Notes: generated from the sequence alone by a model not told the origin. 64,000 bases of DNA from Candidatus Bathyarchaeota archaeon (GCA_018396695.1 JAGTQU010000001.1:64117-128116); one strand, 5' to 3'; shown: positions 20,326-30,454, counted from the stretch's first letter. Made by a program: numbers and translations.

Positions 20326-20871
20326 TTAGACTATGGAATACCCAGCTCTTACGGCTTTAATATTAATCTCTTGTAACGCTGGTCGGATTAGTTTTTTAAC
20401 GGTTTCTTCAAGTTTTTCAGGGTTTAACAGACCAATCTTCCTAATCAACGCCCCTAAGAAGACCATATTAGCGACGATTGGATTCCCCAGTGCAACTGCT
20501 GTTTCATTAGCTGGTATCTCGACCATGTATACATCCTTCCTGAAATCTTTATCAGTTAATTCAGATAAAAGTTGTTTTTCAACTAGGATTAACGCCCCCT
20601 TTCTAGCCCTTCCAATGAAGCTTCTGTATGCTGGCATAGACATTGCTATGATAACGTTCGCCTCATGGATTTCAAGGTCATAGATTTCCTCATCTGCCAC
20701 AATTACCTCCGACCTTGCGCTACCCCCCCTTGCCTCAGCACCGTAACTTCTAGTAGTAACAACTTCGTATCCTTCTCTGAAAAATGCTTCAGAGAGGAAT
20801 TCTCCAGCCGAGAGGACTCCTTGTCCACCTGTTCCAGAGATTATAATCCTAAACTCCATAACGGTTCTCAC
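20326..20871 (-). CDS. korC: 2-oxoacid:ferredoxin oxidoreductase gamma subunit
   Basis: FRIIISGTGGQGVLSAGEFLSEAFFREGYEVVTTRSYGAEARGGSARSEV. Confidence 0.92.
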   Translation of the reverse strand: MRTVMEFRIIISGTGGQGVLSAGEFLSEAFFREGYEVVTTRSYGAEARGGSARSEVIVADEEIYDLEIHEANVIIAMSMPAYRSFIGRARKGALILVEKQLLSELTDKDFRKDVYMVEIPANETAVALGNPIVANMVFLGALIRKIGLLNPEKLEETVKKLIRPALQEINIKAVRAGYSIV

Positions 20872-21892
20872 CTACCCTCTCAATTATATTGTGTAGCGTC
20901 TTCACAAATTCAGGACGTTCACATTTTACGAAAACGCCTAACTCGATTTTTCCTTCAAGAGGGTCAGCAACTTTCTCTACGTCATCCAAATCCTTGAGGC
21001 TCCTCTTTACTTCTTCAACCCGCTCTGTATTGATCTTTATTATTCGTCCGAAAGCCATGTGATCAACGATTTTTAATTTGGGATGGAATCCAGATAGTTT
21101 TGTTTCAACGGATTTAAACACCGCTTCGGGAGTTTTCTTTGGAATCGCATAAAGATAATTGTTCTTCAAAGGTTGACCTCGTATATAAGTACTCTCCAGA
21201 AACATCTCGAGTATACGTTGAGGGGCCTCGGACGACGTTCCGCTTAAGCCGAACATTCTCCTCTGCTGCGTAGGACACTGGCTAAGGACTTCAATGAATG
21301 AGAACCCCTCATTCTGTAAAGCCTCTTTAATACTCTTCGTCAGCTCAATGACATGATATGTACTCCAGCGAGCCACATATGTTGCTCCTGCAGATGCAAC
21401 TAGGCTTGTTAAGTTGAAGGGGTTCTCAGGATTACCATATGGCGTAGTAGTAGTTAATCCTCCATAAAGCGTAGTCGGGGCTGTCTGTCCCCCCGTCATT
21501 CCATAATTCATATTATTCACAAGGATGGTCGTTATCTCAACGTTTCTGCGTGCAGCGTGTATTAGATGGTTTCCGCCTATCCCTGCCCCATCTCCATCTC
21601 CCGTAAACACCACAGTCTTTAGATTACGATTGTAAACCTTAGCCCCTGTAGCGAATGCAAGCGCCCTACCATGAGTGGTGTGAAGAGAGTCTCCAGAGAA
21701 ATAAGGGTTAGGAATCCAGGCTGAACATCCTATACCAGAGACACAAAGGACTCTTTCCTGGGGTATACTAAGATCATCTAAAGCCCTTACAAATGCGTTG
21801 AGTATAACACCGTTTCCACATCCTGGACAGAATCTAGTCGGTAGATGTCTAACAAATTTTTCTCTATAGTATCTCAGATTTTTAACAGTCAC
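20849..21892 (-). CDS. korB: 2-oxoacid:ferredoxin oxidoreductase beta subunit
   Basis: FCPGCGNG, GDGDGAGIGGNHLIHAARRN, NNMNYGMTGGQTAPTT (ThDP domain). Confidence 0.93.
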   Translation of the reverse strand: MTVKNLRYYREKFVRHLPTRFCPGCGNGVILNAFVRALDDLSIPQERVLCVSGIGCSAWIPNPYFSGDSLHTTHGRALAFATGAKVYNRNLKTVVFTGDGDGAGIGGNHLIHAARRNVEITTILVNNMNYGMTGGQTAPTTLYGGLTTTTPYGNPENPFNLTSLVASAGATYVARWSTYHVIELTKSIKEALQNEGFSFIEVLSQCPTQQRRMFGLSGTSSEAPQRILEMFLESTYIRGQPLKNNYLYAIPKKTPEAVFKSVETKLSGFHPKLKIVDHMAFGRIIKINTERVEEVKRSLKDLDDVEKVADPLEGKIELGVFVKCERPEFVKTLHNIIERVGENRYGV

Positions 21893-23019
21893 TGATAAGC
21901 CTCCATTATTGCTTTGTAGATTTCGTCAACTGAATGGAGTACCCCTCCAATCTTTGGAAGAGAGAGGACTTCAGAGCAGCCTCTTGAAGCCCTCTCAACC
22001 TCTCTGAGGATTTTTCCCGAGTTCATCTCCACAACTATCAGCTTCTCAGCCGCCTCAGCTAATCTGCGGATCTCCCTGTCAGGAAATGGCCAAAGAGTTC
22101 GCAATCTGAATAATCCTGCCTCTAAACCCCCTTTCCTCGCTTTCTTCACTGCCCCGAAGCTTGGCCTAGCAGTCGCGCCATATGAGATGACGACTATCTT
22201 TGGGTCTTCTAAGTAGTAGCCCACTGAGTCTGAGATCTCTGATTCGGCTTTCAATATTTTTTCTCTTATCCTTTTTACTAGCATCGCATGATATTTCGGA
22301 GACTCGTCTCTGAACCCGCTTTCTCTATGGGTTGAACCAGTGACAATAAGCCGATACCCTTCGCCAAAGAGTGGCATCTCAGGAACTCTACTCGGGTCAT
22401 CCGTTCCAAAGGGCATAGCTTCTCTACTTGAGCATCTTCTCCGATCCACAATCTCAACTTGTTCAGGTATAACTAGCTTTTCCATGATATGCCCTATTAC
22501 TCCATCCGCCATGAGTAAGACTGGGGTTCTAAATTTTTCAGCGAGATTGAATGCCCTTATCGTGAGGTCAAACATCTCTTGAACCGACCATGGGACCAAG
22601 GCTACTACTTCATAGTCGCCGTGCGCCCCATACTTGGCTTGATAAACATCCATTTGCGAAGGCATTGTAGCCTGACCTGTGGATGGCCCACTCCTCTGAA
22701 CGTCCACTACGACGCATGGTGTCTCAGTCATATGTGCATAGCTTATGCCCTCCTGCATTAGGCTGAAGCCCGGTCCTGAGGTTGCAGTCATGGCTTTAGC
22801 GCCAGCCCAAGACGCGCCTAAAACGGCACTTATGGAGGCGATCTCATCCTCCATTTGCAGGTAGAATCCTCCGACCTTTGGTAGTTCAATGGACATGTGA
22901 TGGGAGATCTCGTTGGCAGGAGTTATTGGATACCCTGCGAAGAAACGGCATCCCGCTCTGATGGCACCTTCCGCACATGCCACGTTACCCAAAACTAAAT
23001 GTTTTCCAGCTTTAAGCAT
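21889..23019 (-). CDS. korA: 2-oxoacid:ferredoxin oxidoreductase alpha subunit
   Basis: GNVACAEGAIRAGCRFFAGYPITPANEI, QMEDEIASISAVLGASWAGAKAMTATSGPGFSLM. Confidence 0.94.
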   Translation of the reverse strand: MLKAGKHLVLGNVACAEGAIRAGCRFFAGYPITPANEISHHMSIELPKVGGFYLQMEDEIASISAVLGASWAGAKAMTATSGPGFSLMQEGISYAHMTETPCVVVDVQRSGPSTGQATMPSQMDVYQAKYGAHGDYEVVALVPWSVQEMFDLTIRAFNLAEKFRTPVLLMADGVIGHIMEKLVIPEQVEIVDRRRCSSREAMPFGTDDPSRVPEMPLFGEGYRLIVTGSTHRESGFRDESPKYHAMLVKRIREKILKAESEISDSVGYYLEDPKIVVISYGATARPSFGAVKKARKGGLEAGLFRLRTLWPFPDREIRRLAEAAEKLIVVEMNSGKILREVERASRGCSEVLSLPKIGGVLHSVDEIYKAIMEAYQ

Positions 23020-23020
23020 A

Positions 23021-23257
23021 CTATTCCTCCACCGTTATACTAAATTCTGGGCAATATCGTTCACACATTCTGCAACCTAAGCATTCTCCGTTTAGGATCG
23101 GTAGAGTTCCGCCTAATAGCGTTCTTTTATTAGACTCTTTAAGGACTTTTCCCCCGAGTTTGTTGCAGATGTAGACGCACAGAGCACATCCTTTGCATAA
23201 CGATTCATCGATTAAGACCTTGAATTTCATCTTCCTACTTGGATTAGATATTGACAC
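23021..23257 (-). CDS. korD: 2-oxoacid:ferredoxin oxidoreductase delta (ferredoxin) subunit
   Basis: DESLCKGCALCVYIC...GECLGCRMCERYCPEF; first gene of the korDABC run. Confidence 0.9.
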   Translation of the reverse strand: MSISNPSRKMKFKVLIDESLCKGCALCVYICNKLGGKVLKESNKRTLLGGTLPILNGECLGCRMCERYCPEFSITVEE

Positions 23258-23364
23258 TCCTTTACTCTCCTTGAGATCATCTCTTCTTTAATACGAAGAC
23301 GTCTTTAATTTAAGCCTAACAATCTGTTAGATGTTTTAAGGTTAACACAATTATCATAGAGTTT

Positions 23365-24318
23365 CTATCTTTTCCTCATCTTATCGATAACCATTTTAGC
23401 TACGGAAGAGTCTTGGATCGCTAATCCTACACTCTTGAAAACTGTGAGCTTATCCCCATTCGTTCTACCTTTCTTAATGCCTAGTAGAATCTCACCAAGC
23501 TCTGCATATATGTGGTCTCTTGTTATCTTTCCTTCTCTAATTGGGATTAGAAGGTCCCCCGCCTCATCTAGCACAGCTTCTCGGCTATCGACGACTACCT
23601 TAGCGTCTTTGATTATCTCGCTATCGAGTTCTCTATGGTCAGGATAGAAGCTTCCAATTGCGTTAATGTGAACATCTTTGCTCAACCAATTTCTCCTAAC
23701 AACTGGAGTCTTTGACGTTGTAGCCGTCGCAATGATATCCGCATTCTCAACGGCCTCCTCACAATTTTCCGAAATATGGATATCTATGCCAAGCGTGCCT
23801 TCTAATTCTCTAGCGAAACACTCAATACGTTCCCGAGAGATGTCGAAGGCGTTAATCTTTTCAAGATTGAAAACCTCCGCCATAGCCCAAGCCTGCATTC
23901 TTCCTTGTACGCCACACCCGACCACTGCAGCAATCTTCGGGCTTCTAGGTGCTAAGCACCTAGAAGCGACCCCTGTGACGGCTCCTGTTCTAAGCGCTGT
24001 TAAGTATGTGGCATCCATCAGAGCCTCCATCACACCTGTCTCAGGGTCATTAACCACTATCCAAGCGGCTGTGGTTGGATATCCTCTTTTCCGGTTCTTA
24101 GGATATATTGAAATGATCTTTGTTGCGAGCGCGCCTGATTCTTCCAAGTAGGATGGCATGAGGGAAAGGCTGCCTCCAAATCTTTCAAGCATTATAGTCG
24201 AACGTGGAGGCATCTTTACAAAACCCTTAGCATATTCACGGAAGGCTTTCTCTACAATGTCAATAGCTTCGCGCATCGAAACATGCTTTTCAATATCCTC
24301 ATCGGAGATTATCAGCAT
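23365..24318 (-). CDS. Ornithine cyclodeaminase / mu-crystallin family protein
   Basis: FREYAKGFVKMPPRS, LRTGAVTGVASRCLAPRSPKIAAVVGCGVQGRMQ, NAIGSFYPDHRELD. Confidence 0.93.
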   Translation of the reverse strand: MLIISDEDIEKHVSMREAIDIVEKAFREYAKGFVKMPPRSTIMLERFGGSLSLMPSYLEESGALATKIISIYPKNRKRGYPTTAAWIVVNDPETGVMEALMDATYLTALRTGAVTGVASRCLAPRSPKIAAVVGCGVQGRMQAWAMAEVFNLEKINAFDISRERIECFARELEGTLGIDIHISENCEEAVENADIIATATTSKTPVVRRNWLSKDVHINAIGSFYPDHRELDSEIIKDAKVVVDSREAVLDEAGDLLIPIREGKITRDHIYAELGEILLGIKKGRTNGDKLTVFKSVGLAIQDSSVAKMVIDKMRKR

Positions 24319-24408
24319 CTTCGATCAAAAATAGCTTCTTCTTCGTTAATAAAACATATTCTAATCCTTAGACGCTTTATCTTAGAAAAAGAAATAGAGT
24401 TTTAGGCT

Positions 24409-25410
24409 TTAGAAGAGGAATCCACCTTTAAGCGGGTCTTTCGGGTCGATAACTATCTGATTGAAGGCGACAATATACGCTGTAGCTGAAACCTCTGGAA
24501 GTATCCCTCGATACTTTCCGATATTGAATTCTTTTAGGATTCTGCCTCGATGAAGTGTACTTATGGTACTCTCCGCCACGAATTCGCCGCCTAACTTTAA
24601 TTCACCCTTCGCGTAAAGCGCAGCCATCCGGGCATTTGTACATGTGCCTGCAGGCGATCTACATGACTGTTTTGGACCGAATACATTCCAGTGGCGGGTA
24701 TGGGCTTCCTTTACAGATGGTTTAGTGTAGAAGGTTACAAGATCGAGAGTATTAAGCTGAGGATATTCTGGATGATCCATCCTATGCTTTTCAGCCAGTA
24801 TATTCCTTATCCTCCATCCTAGAGTGATCCATTCCTCTTTATTCTCGAGGGTGGGTACAAGATTTATTGTTGAAGGGTCTATGAAGGCGTACCAGAGACC
24901 TCCATAGGCTATATCGGCTTTTATAGTCCCGAGTTCCGGGATCTCCTCTTTAATAGCTCCTGTATAGAATGATGGAACACCCTGCATCGCAATAGATTTG
25001 GCTTCCCCATCCTCAACTAAAACCTTCGTCTTGACAAGCCCAGCGACGGTATCTAGAGTTATCTCGGTTACAGGTTCTTTTACCTCGATCATTCCAGTAT
25101 TCACAAGGACAGCCGAAACGCTGTATGTGCTGTCTCCGCACGCGCTGAAGTATCCATCAGTCCAGAGATAAATGACGCCTACGTCAGCTTCAGGCACGGT
25201 AGGTTCCGTCAAGACTGCTCCCAGGAGACCTGCCGAACCTCGTGGTTCCTTAAGAAGCGCAGGTCTTAGATAATCATAATGTTTCTGGAAGTAAGTTTGC
25301 TTCTCCTGCATCGTTGATCCTTTAAGTTTAGGTATTCCTCCAACGACTACTCTAGTAGCTTCTCCCGAAGAGTGAGTATCAATACAAGTAACAGTTCTCT
25401 CAAACCTCAA
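24409..25410 (-). CDS. Proline racemase superfamily protein with altered catalytic motifs (trans-3-hydroxyproline dehydratase-like?)
   Basis: DTHSSGEATRVVVGGIPKLKGSTMQEKQTYFQKHYDYLRPALLKEPRGSA; ACGDSTYSVSAVLVNTGM; CRSPAGTCTNARMAALYAKGEL. Confidence 0.88.
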   Translation of the reverse strand: MRFERTVTCIDTHSSGEATRVVVGGIPKLKGSTMQEKQTYFQKHYDYLRPALLKEPRGSAGLLGAVLTEPTVPEADVGVIYLWTDGYFSACGDSTYSVSAVLVNTGMIEVKEPVTEITLDTVAGLVKTKVLVEDGEAKSIAMQGVPSFYTGAIKEEIPELGTIKADIAYGGLWYAFIDPSTINLVPTLENKEEWITLGWRIRNILAEKHRMDHPEYPQLNTLDLVTFYTKPSVKEAHTRHWNVFGPKQSCRSPAGTCTNARMAALYAKGELKLGGEFVAESTISTLHRGRILKEFNIGKYRGILPEVSATAYIVAFNQIVIDPKDPLKGGFLF

Positions 25411-25455
25411 CTATAGTCCCCAAATAAAGGTCTATTTGAATTAGCTATAAACCTT

Positions 25456-25650
25456 TTATGATCTATTTTTTGACTTCCTAATCTTTCTAAAGTATATCAA
25501 TATAGAAAACAAAGCAGGGAGATGAATTATAAAAAACTCGAAAAAGAGGTCTAGAAAAGAGAAGAAGAATCTCTGGGTCACGAATATGATTAGGGAGACA
25601 ACTATAAGGATCCATGAAGTAATCCTCCAAGATTCAGCTTCAGAAGACAT
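25456..25650 (-). CDS. Small two-TM membrane protein, hypothetical
   Basis: 64 aa with two hydrophobic segments, immediately downstream of rpoK on the same strand. Confidence 0.45.
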   Translation of the reverse strand: MSSEAESWRITSWILIVVSLIIFVTQRFFFSFLDLFFEFFIIHLPALFSILIYFRKIRKSKNRS

Positions 25651-25696
25651 TAGCCCAGCTTCTAATTCCTCTAAGACTCTTACAGCCTTTCCTGCC

Positions 25697-25942
25697 CTAC
25701 TTCTTCAGATCAAATAGAGAGATGTCTTGGTAAGTTCCATCTGGGAGCCTTCTACGGATTGTCATAGGAAGCACGTTCTCTTCAAGCTCCTTTAAAGCGA
25801 TATCGATCGGATCAGTCACTTCTTCAGGAAGCTCGACAAGTATCGGAGCGCCTAAGGATATTTGAAGCGCCCTGGCCCCCACTATCCGCGCCTTCTCAAA
25901 TCGGGTCAGTTTTGGAGGGCCTATTCTTATCTCTTTTGTCAA
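25697..25942 (-). CDS. rpoK: DNA-directed RNA polymerase subunit K (Rpb6 homologue)
   Basis: [62 protein letters not shown]. Confidence 0.95.
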   Translation of the reverse strand: MTKEIRIGPPKLTRFEKARIVGARALQISLGAPILVELPEEVTDPIDIALKELEENVLPMTIRRRLPDGTYQDISLFDLKK

Positions 25943-25968
25943 TATTGAACCATCTTTTCATAGATTTG

Positions 25969-27606
25969 TTACATTGGGGGCATCTCGCCGCCTCCACCTG
26001 CAGGCGGTTTTGGAGGCGACGATTTAGCTGCAGCTATGATATCATCGATCTTTAATATCATCGTCGCAGCTTCAGTAGCGGATTTTATTATCTGAGTTTT
26101 AACTTGCGATGGTTCATAAATGTTCAAGTTCCACATATCTTCAAGTTTACCGTTTAATGGATCGACCCCAAACCATTTCTGCCCGTTTTCATGTTTTGAT
26201 TGTAACTCTGAGAGCGCATCAATCGGATCCATACCTGCGTTCTCGGCCAGTATAGTGGGTATGGCTAGTAAAGCCTCTGAAAACGCTTCGATGGCTAATC
26301 TCTGCCTGCCTGCCAACGATTCAGAGTATCTCTTTAATCTTCTAGCTACTTCGACCTCGGGGGCTCCTCCTCCAGCTAGTATTTTTGGCTCCTCCACAAC
26401 GTCTTTTACGACACTTAAAGCATCGTGGATCGACCTTTCCGCCTCATCTGTTATCCTCTCTGTTCCGCCCCGTATCAGAATGGATACGGCTTTAGGATTC
26501 TTACAACCTTCGACGAAAATCATTTTATCATCACCTATCTTTCGTTCCTCTACGAGTTCACAGTGCCCAAGATCGCTTTCTGAAAGCTCGTCGAGGCTCG
26601 TAGCTACCTTACCGCCCGTAGCTTTCGCTAGAGCCTCAATGTCACTCTTCTTGAGCCTTCGGGCAGCCATGATTTCATGTCTTGCTAGGAAGTGTTGAGC
26701 CATGTCGTCTATCCCTTTCTGACAGAATAGAACATTAGCCCCTGTTTTCTTTACCTTCTCCACCATATCGCGGAGCATCTCCTCTTCTTGGTCTAGGTAA
26801 GCCTGCATCTCGTCAGGGCTCTCGATGTGTATCTTAGAATCGAACTCGGTCTTCTCTATCTCCATTGAAGTGTTCAAGATCGCGATCTTAGCATTCCTAA
26901 CCATTTTTGGCATATCTGCATGAACGACTTCTTTATCGATTACTAATCCCTTAACAAGTTTTGTGTTTAAGAGGGCCCCGCCTGTCTTTTTCTCGATTTT
27001 AACCATATCGAGATCTACTTTGTATTTTCCCACCTCTTTTTCAGCTACTTGTAATATTGCATCCACTACAAGATCAGAGAGGTAGTCAGATACGCCTGCC
27101 GTGATTTTGCTTGCCATAGACGTTTTAGCTATCTTTTTGAGAATCTCTCTATTATCAGAATCAACCTTGACTGCGATCTCTTCAACATATTTTAAAGCCA
27201 GGTCTTTAGCCTCTCTATACCCGTCGATGATGATTGTTGGATGGATCTTTTTATCTATCAGCTCCTCCGCTTTTGATAAGAGTTCTCCTGTGAGGACCAC
27301 TGCACTCGTCGTACCATCTCCTACTTCATCGTCCTGTGTTTTAGCTACCTCAACCATCATTTTAGCTGCTGGATGCTGCACATCCATCTCTTTTAGCATG
27401 GTTGCGCCATCATTTGTAATGGTTACGTCTCCAAAGGAGTCAACAAGCATCTTATCCATACCCTTCGGGCCAAGCGATGTCTTCAAAATTTCATAGATCG
27501 CTTTAGCAGCCATTATATTTACGCTTCTAGCCTCACTCCCCCGGCTGCGTTCAGTGTCCTTCTTAAGGATCAGGATTGGCTGACCTGAAAGCTCAGGTGC
27601 ACTCAT
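25969..27606 (-). CDS. thsA: Thermosome subunit (group II chaperonin)
   Basis: [64 protein letters not shown]-terminal GGGGEMPPM. Confidence 0.97.
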   Translation of the reverse strand: MSAPELSGQPILILKKDTERSRGSEARSVNIMAAKAIYEILKTSLGPKGMDKMLVDSFGDVTITNDGATMLKEMDVQHPAAKMMVEVAKTQDDEVGDGTTSAVVLTGELLSKAEELIDKKIHPTIIIDGYREAKDLALKYVEEIAVKVDSDNREILKKIAKTSMASKITAGVSDYLSDLVVDAILQVAEKEVGKYKVDLDMVKIEKKTGGALLNTKLVKGLVIDKEVVHADMPKMVRNAKIAILNTSMEIEKTEFDSKIHIESPDEMQAYLDQEEEMLRDMVEKVKKTGANVLFCQKGIDDMAQHFLARHEIMAARRLKKSDIEALAKATGGKVATSLDELSESDLGHCELVEERKIGDDKMIFVEGCKNPKAVSILIRGGTERITDEAERSIHDALSVVKDVVEEPKILAGGGAPEVEVARRLKRYSESLAGRQRLAIEAFSEALLAIPTILAENAGMDPIDALSELQSKHENGQKWFGVDPLNGKLEDMWNLNIYEPSQVKTQIIKSATEAATMILKIDDIIAAAKSSPPKPPAGGGGEMPPM

Positions 27607-27770
27607 TTCTAGAACATCACCTCGAAACTATAGACGAAACCAGACAATTCTCTTATAAAAATTTTCTTTTTATTTTACTCTGTTAGTTAAATACTCCCTG
27701 TTAAAAATATGTTTCACCTCAGCTCAGAATCGTGAAAAGTTTTATTTCACCGCACGTCTTTTCGACTAGT

Positions 27771-28160
27771 ATGGAATCTAAAACTCATAAACTTGCAAAT
27801 CCTAGCCTTCTAGGTAAGCCCATTAAGATTATTGAAGGGTTTGAGGCCGTTGTCGAGCTTCAAGCATCTGATGAGATGAAAGTCGATGAACAGGGACTGG
27901 TCCATGGAGGCTTCACCTTCGGATTAGCAGATTACGCTGCAATGCTCGCTGTTAACCATCCATACGTTGTTCTAGGAGAGTCTCATGCTCGTTTTTTAGC
28001 TCCTGTACGAGTAGGAGAACTCATGAAGGCTAATGCCCGAGTTTCTAAAACAGAGGGGAGAAAGATCGTCGTTTCAGTTGATGTCTACGCTAACGATAAA
28101 TGTGTTCTAAAAGCCGATATGATTTGTTTTAAATTAGAAAGACATGTACTCTCAAATTAG
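27771..28160 (+). CDS. Hotdog-fold thioesterase (PaaI-like)
   Basis: MKVDEQGLVHGGFTFGLADYAAMLAVNHP...SHARFLAPVRVGELMKANARV. Start chosen at the internal Met (MESKTHKL), with an AT-rich TATA-like element about 25-30 nt upstream. Confidence 0.85.
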   Translation: MESKTHKLANPSLLGKPIKIIEGFEAVVELQASDEMKVDEQGLVHGGFTFGLADYAAMLAVNHPYVVLGESHARFLAPVRVGELMKANARVSKTEGRKIVVSVDVYANDKCVLKADMICFKLERHVLSN

Positions 28161-28231
28161 TTCTTTATGTGTAACTAAAGCTAAGTTTTAAATATTCGAA
28201 TATAACGCAATATACGGAAACAGGTGAAAAA

Positions 28232-28651
28232 ATGACAATCGTGATAGATTCCAGCAAACAAGGTCTGGAGAAGATCCTGAGAGATTACCAGATAGAGTCG
28301 CTGAGAGTAGTTTGGGAGAATGCCAGCAGGGGAGTAACCTCTAGGGAGGTTTACGCCAACGTTAATAAGGTTCTAGAAAATTTGAAGACGATTTCAAGGG
28401 CTTCTATAATCAACTTTCTAAACGATATGTGCGACGAGGGTGTTCTTGCATACGAGGAAGAGACTTGTAAAGGTGGAATGAGGCGGAAATACTTTCCTAA
28501 ACTAGACGAAGAGGGCTTCAAAAAATATGTTGCTAAAACAGTTTTCCAAAGCCTGCTCAAAGACTTTCCAGAACAAACATTAGAAGCCTTAGGAGAAGTA
28601 CTCTCCGCAAATCAAAACCTAGCAGCTAAACTCCAGAAATATATCAAGTAG
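28232..28651 (+). CDS. Winged-helix transcriptional regulator (BlaI/MecI-like)
   Basis: LRVVWENASRGVTSREVYANVNKVLENLKTISRASIINFLNDMCDEGVLAYEEETCKGGMRRKYFPKLDEEGF. Confidence 0.7.
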   Translation: MTIVIDSSKQGLEKILRDYQIESLRVVWENASRGVTSREVYANVNKVLENLKTISRASIINFLNDMCDEGVLAYEEETCKGGMRRKYFPKLDEEGFKKYVAKTVFQSLLKDFPEQTLEALGEVLSANQNLAAKLQKYIK

Positions 28652-28767
28652 AATCAGAACCTATTAGTTAAATACTCTCTAATTTTTGGTATGCATATCT
28701 TTTTAAACTAAACAATTTAATGTTGAGATTATATTTGAATAAGAATGAGGCATCTAAGGGATAAGGC

Positions 28768-29049
28768 TTGAGCTCGCGTAGAGCAACTGTTATGAGAGTT
28801 TACGACTCGACAACATTGATCATACGACCGAATACTGCTATAAAGCTCTATGGAATCGAGCCTTTAAAGAGAGGGAGTGAGATCGAAGAGAAGGCTAAAT
28901 TAAGGCTCGAGGAGCTCACACTCGGCAAGAAAATCGAGTTCCAGACTATTGAATGGGATCGCCTAGGCAGAAGTATAGCAATCGTTAAAGTTGACGGTTT
29001 TAATCTCAACGAATATTTGAAAAAGTTTATCGAAGACCAAAAAATTTAG
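28768..29049 (+). CDS. Minimal staphylococcal-nuclease-like (SNase) OB-fold protein, copy 1
   Basis: IKLYGIEPLKRGSEIEEKAKLRLEELTLGKKIEFQTIEWDRLGRSIAIVKVDGFNLNEYL resembles the SNase core. Confidence 0.7.
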   Translation: MSSRRATVMRVYDSTTLIIRPNTAIKLYGIEPLKRGSEIEEKAKLRLEELTLGKKIEFQTIEWDRLGRSIAIVKVDGFNLNEYLKKFIEDQKI

Positions 29050-29118
29050 AATACGGTTTCCTAGAATATTTCAGAAAAGTTAATATATTATATGTTTAGC
29101 TCTCACTGAAGATCAGAA

Positions 29119-29394
29119 ATGGTGATGAAGCAGGCTACTGTGGTCGAGATACTTGACGCGATATCTTTCAGACTAAGAACTGACGCTATTATCGTTTTAG
29201 ATGGAGTGACGCCTCCAGCCAAGGGATCGGAGGTAGAAAAAAAGGCTAGAGAGAAACTTGCAGAGCTTGTTCTCAAAAAGAAGGTCTCTTATGAGACTAC
29301 ACAGTTTGACGAGTTCGGGAGAACCAGAGCCAAAGTCCAGGTCGATGGGATAGATATCAATAAGAATATGGCTGATTACTTAAAAAGTCTATAA
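29119..29394 (+). CDS. Minimal staphylococcal-nuclease-like (SNase) OB-fold protein, copy 2
   Basis: VVLDGVTPPAKGSEVEKKAREKLAELVLKKKVSYETTQFDEFGRTRAKVQVDGIDINKNM; paralogous to the preceding ORF. Confidence 0.7.
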   Translation: MVMKQATVVEILDAISFRLRTDAIIVLDGVTPPAKGSEVEKKAREKLAELVLKKKVSYETTQFDEFGRTRAKVQVDGIDINKNMADYLKSL

Positions 29395-29501
29395 TTTTTT
29401 CGTTTTTTATCCTTTTCCTCAAAACATAAGGGTATTATATATTTTTTATAATTTTATTGAAACTCTTAAATCTTCTTAAGTCAATTCTTATGAGGGTCTA
29501 A

Positions 29502-30428
29502 ATGTCCGTTGCATTTCATGGTGCCCATTACTGTTGGATGAATGGAGATGTTGTAGAGACTGAGAGGGCCCAAGTCTCTGCTATGGAGCCAATCTACTTA
29601 GGCATCTTCGAAGGGATAAAAGCATACGTCGGTAAGAATATCCTATCTAAAGGGAAACTCAACATTTTCCAGTGGAAGCCCCATATAGATAGACTTTGGA
29701 GGAGCGCGGCTGTAAACGGATTAGAGATACCATATACTAAGGATGAACTTCTCGAAGCTACTAAAAAAACGATAAAAATGAACGAATTCGACACGAATGT
29801 CTATATTCAGCCAAGAGTCTGGCCTAGGGCTGGAGAGGAAGATAAGGTTCATGTAGTTATTCCGGTATGGAAGTTTAACACTATTTTAGGTAAAGGTAAT
29901 CCCGAGTTTGGCAAGATTAGGCGGTTCATGGTCAGCAGTTGGAGGAGAGTTTCAAGCGATGCTCTCCCCCCTCAAGCGAAGTCCTGGGCTAACTATCAAA
30001 ACTCATCTTTAGCTACAAAAGAGGCTAAAAGGTGTGGATATGATGGTGCACTATTCTTAGACAGCAGAGGCTTCGTTTCAGAGGGAACCGGGGCTTGTTT
30101 AATGACTGTGCGGAATGGTAAAGTTATCACGTCACCTGTCTCTGCTTCGATTCTGGAGTCCGTTACAAGGAATACCTTCTTAGAGTTCATCCCTGAGGAT
30201 CTTAAGATACCTGTCGAAGTAAGAGACTTGACACGTGTCGAGCTATATGCCTCAGATGAGGCGTTCTTATGTGGGACGGGGGGCGAGGTTACACCCATTA
30301 CAAGCGTAGATGATATTAAACTAGGAGACGAGTATCCTGGTCCTATAACAAAGAAAATAGCAGACTACTATTCTGATCTGTTAGCAGGGAATGTTAAAAA
30401 GAGGGCTTCATGGCTCACGCCAGTTTAA
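29502..30428 (+). CDS. ilvE: Branched-chain amino acid aminotransferase (class IV)
   Basis: EPIYLGIFEGIKAYVG, KSWANYQNSSLATKEAKRCGYDGALFLDSRGFVSEGTGACLMTVRNGKVITSP. Confidence 0.94.
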   Translation: MSVAFHGAHYCWMNGDVVETERAQVSAMEPIYLGIFEGIKAYVGKNILSKGKLNIFQWKPHIDRLWRSAAVNGLEIPYTKDELLEATKKTIKMNEFDTNVYIQPRVWPRAGEEDKVHVVIPVWKFNTILGKGNPEFGKIRRFMVSSWRRVSSDALPPQAKSWANYQNSSLATKEAKRCGYDGALFLDSRGFVSEGTGACLMTVRNGKVITSPVSASILESVTRNTFLEFIPEDLKIPVEVRDLTRVELYASDEAFLCGTGGEVTPITSVDDIKLGDEYPGPITKKIADYYSDLLAGNVKKRASWLTPV

Positions 30429-30454
30429 CCCATTTCTTTTTAATTATTAAAGGG

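Noticed and set aside
23678-24151. 157-aa antisense ORF opposite the OCD-family gene
   Set aside because: Shadow ORF; no domain signature.
26120-26698. 192-aa antisense ORF inside the thermosome gene
   Set aside because: Ser-rich shadow of a highly conserved chaperonin gene.
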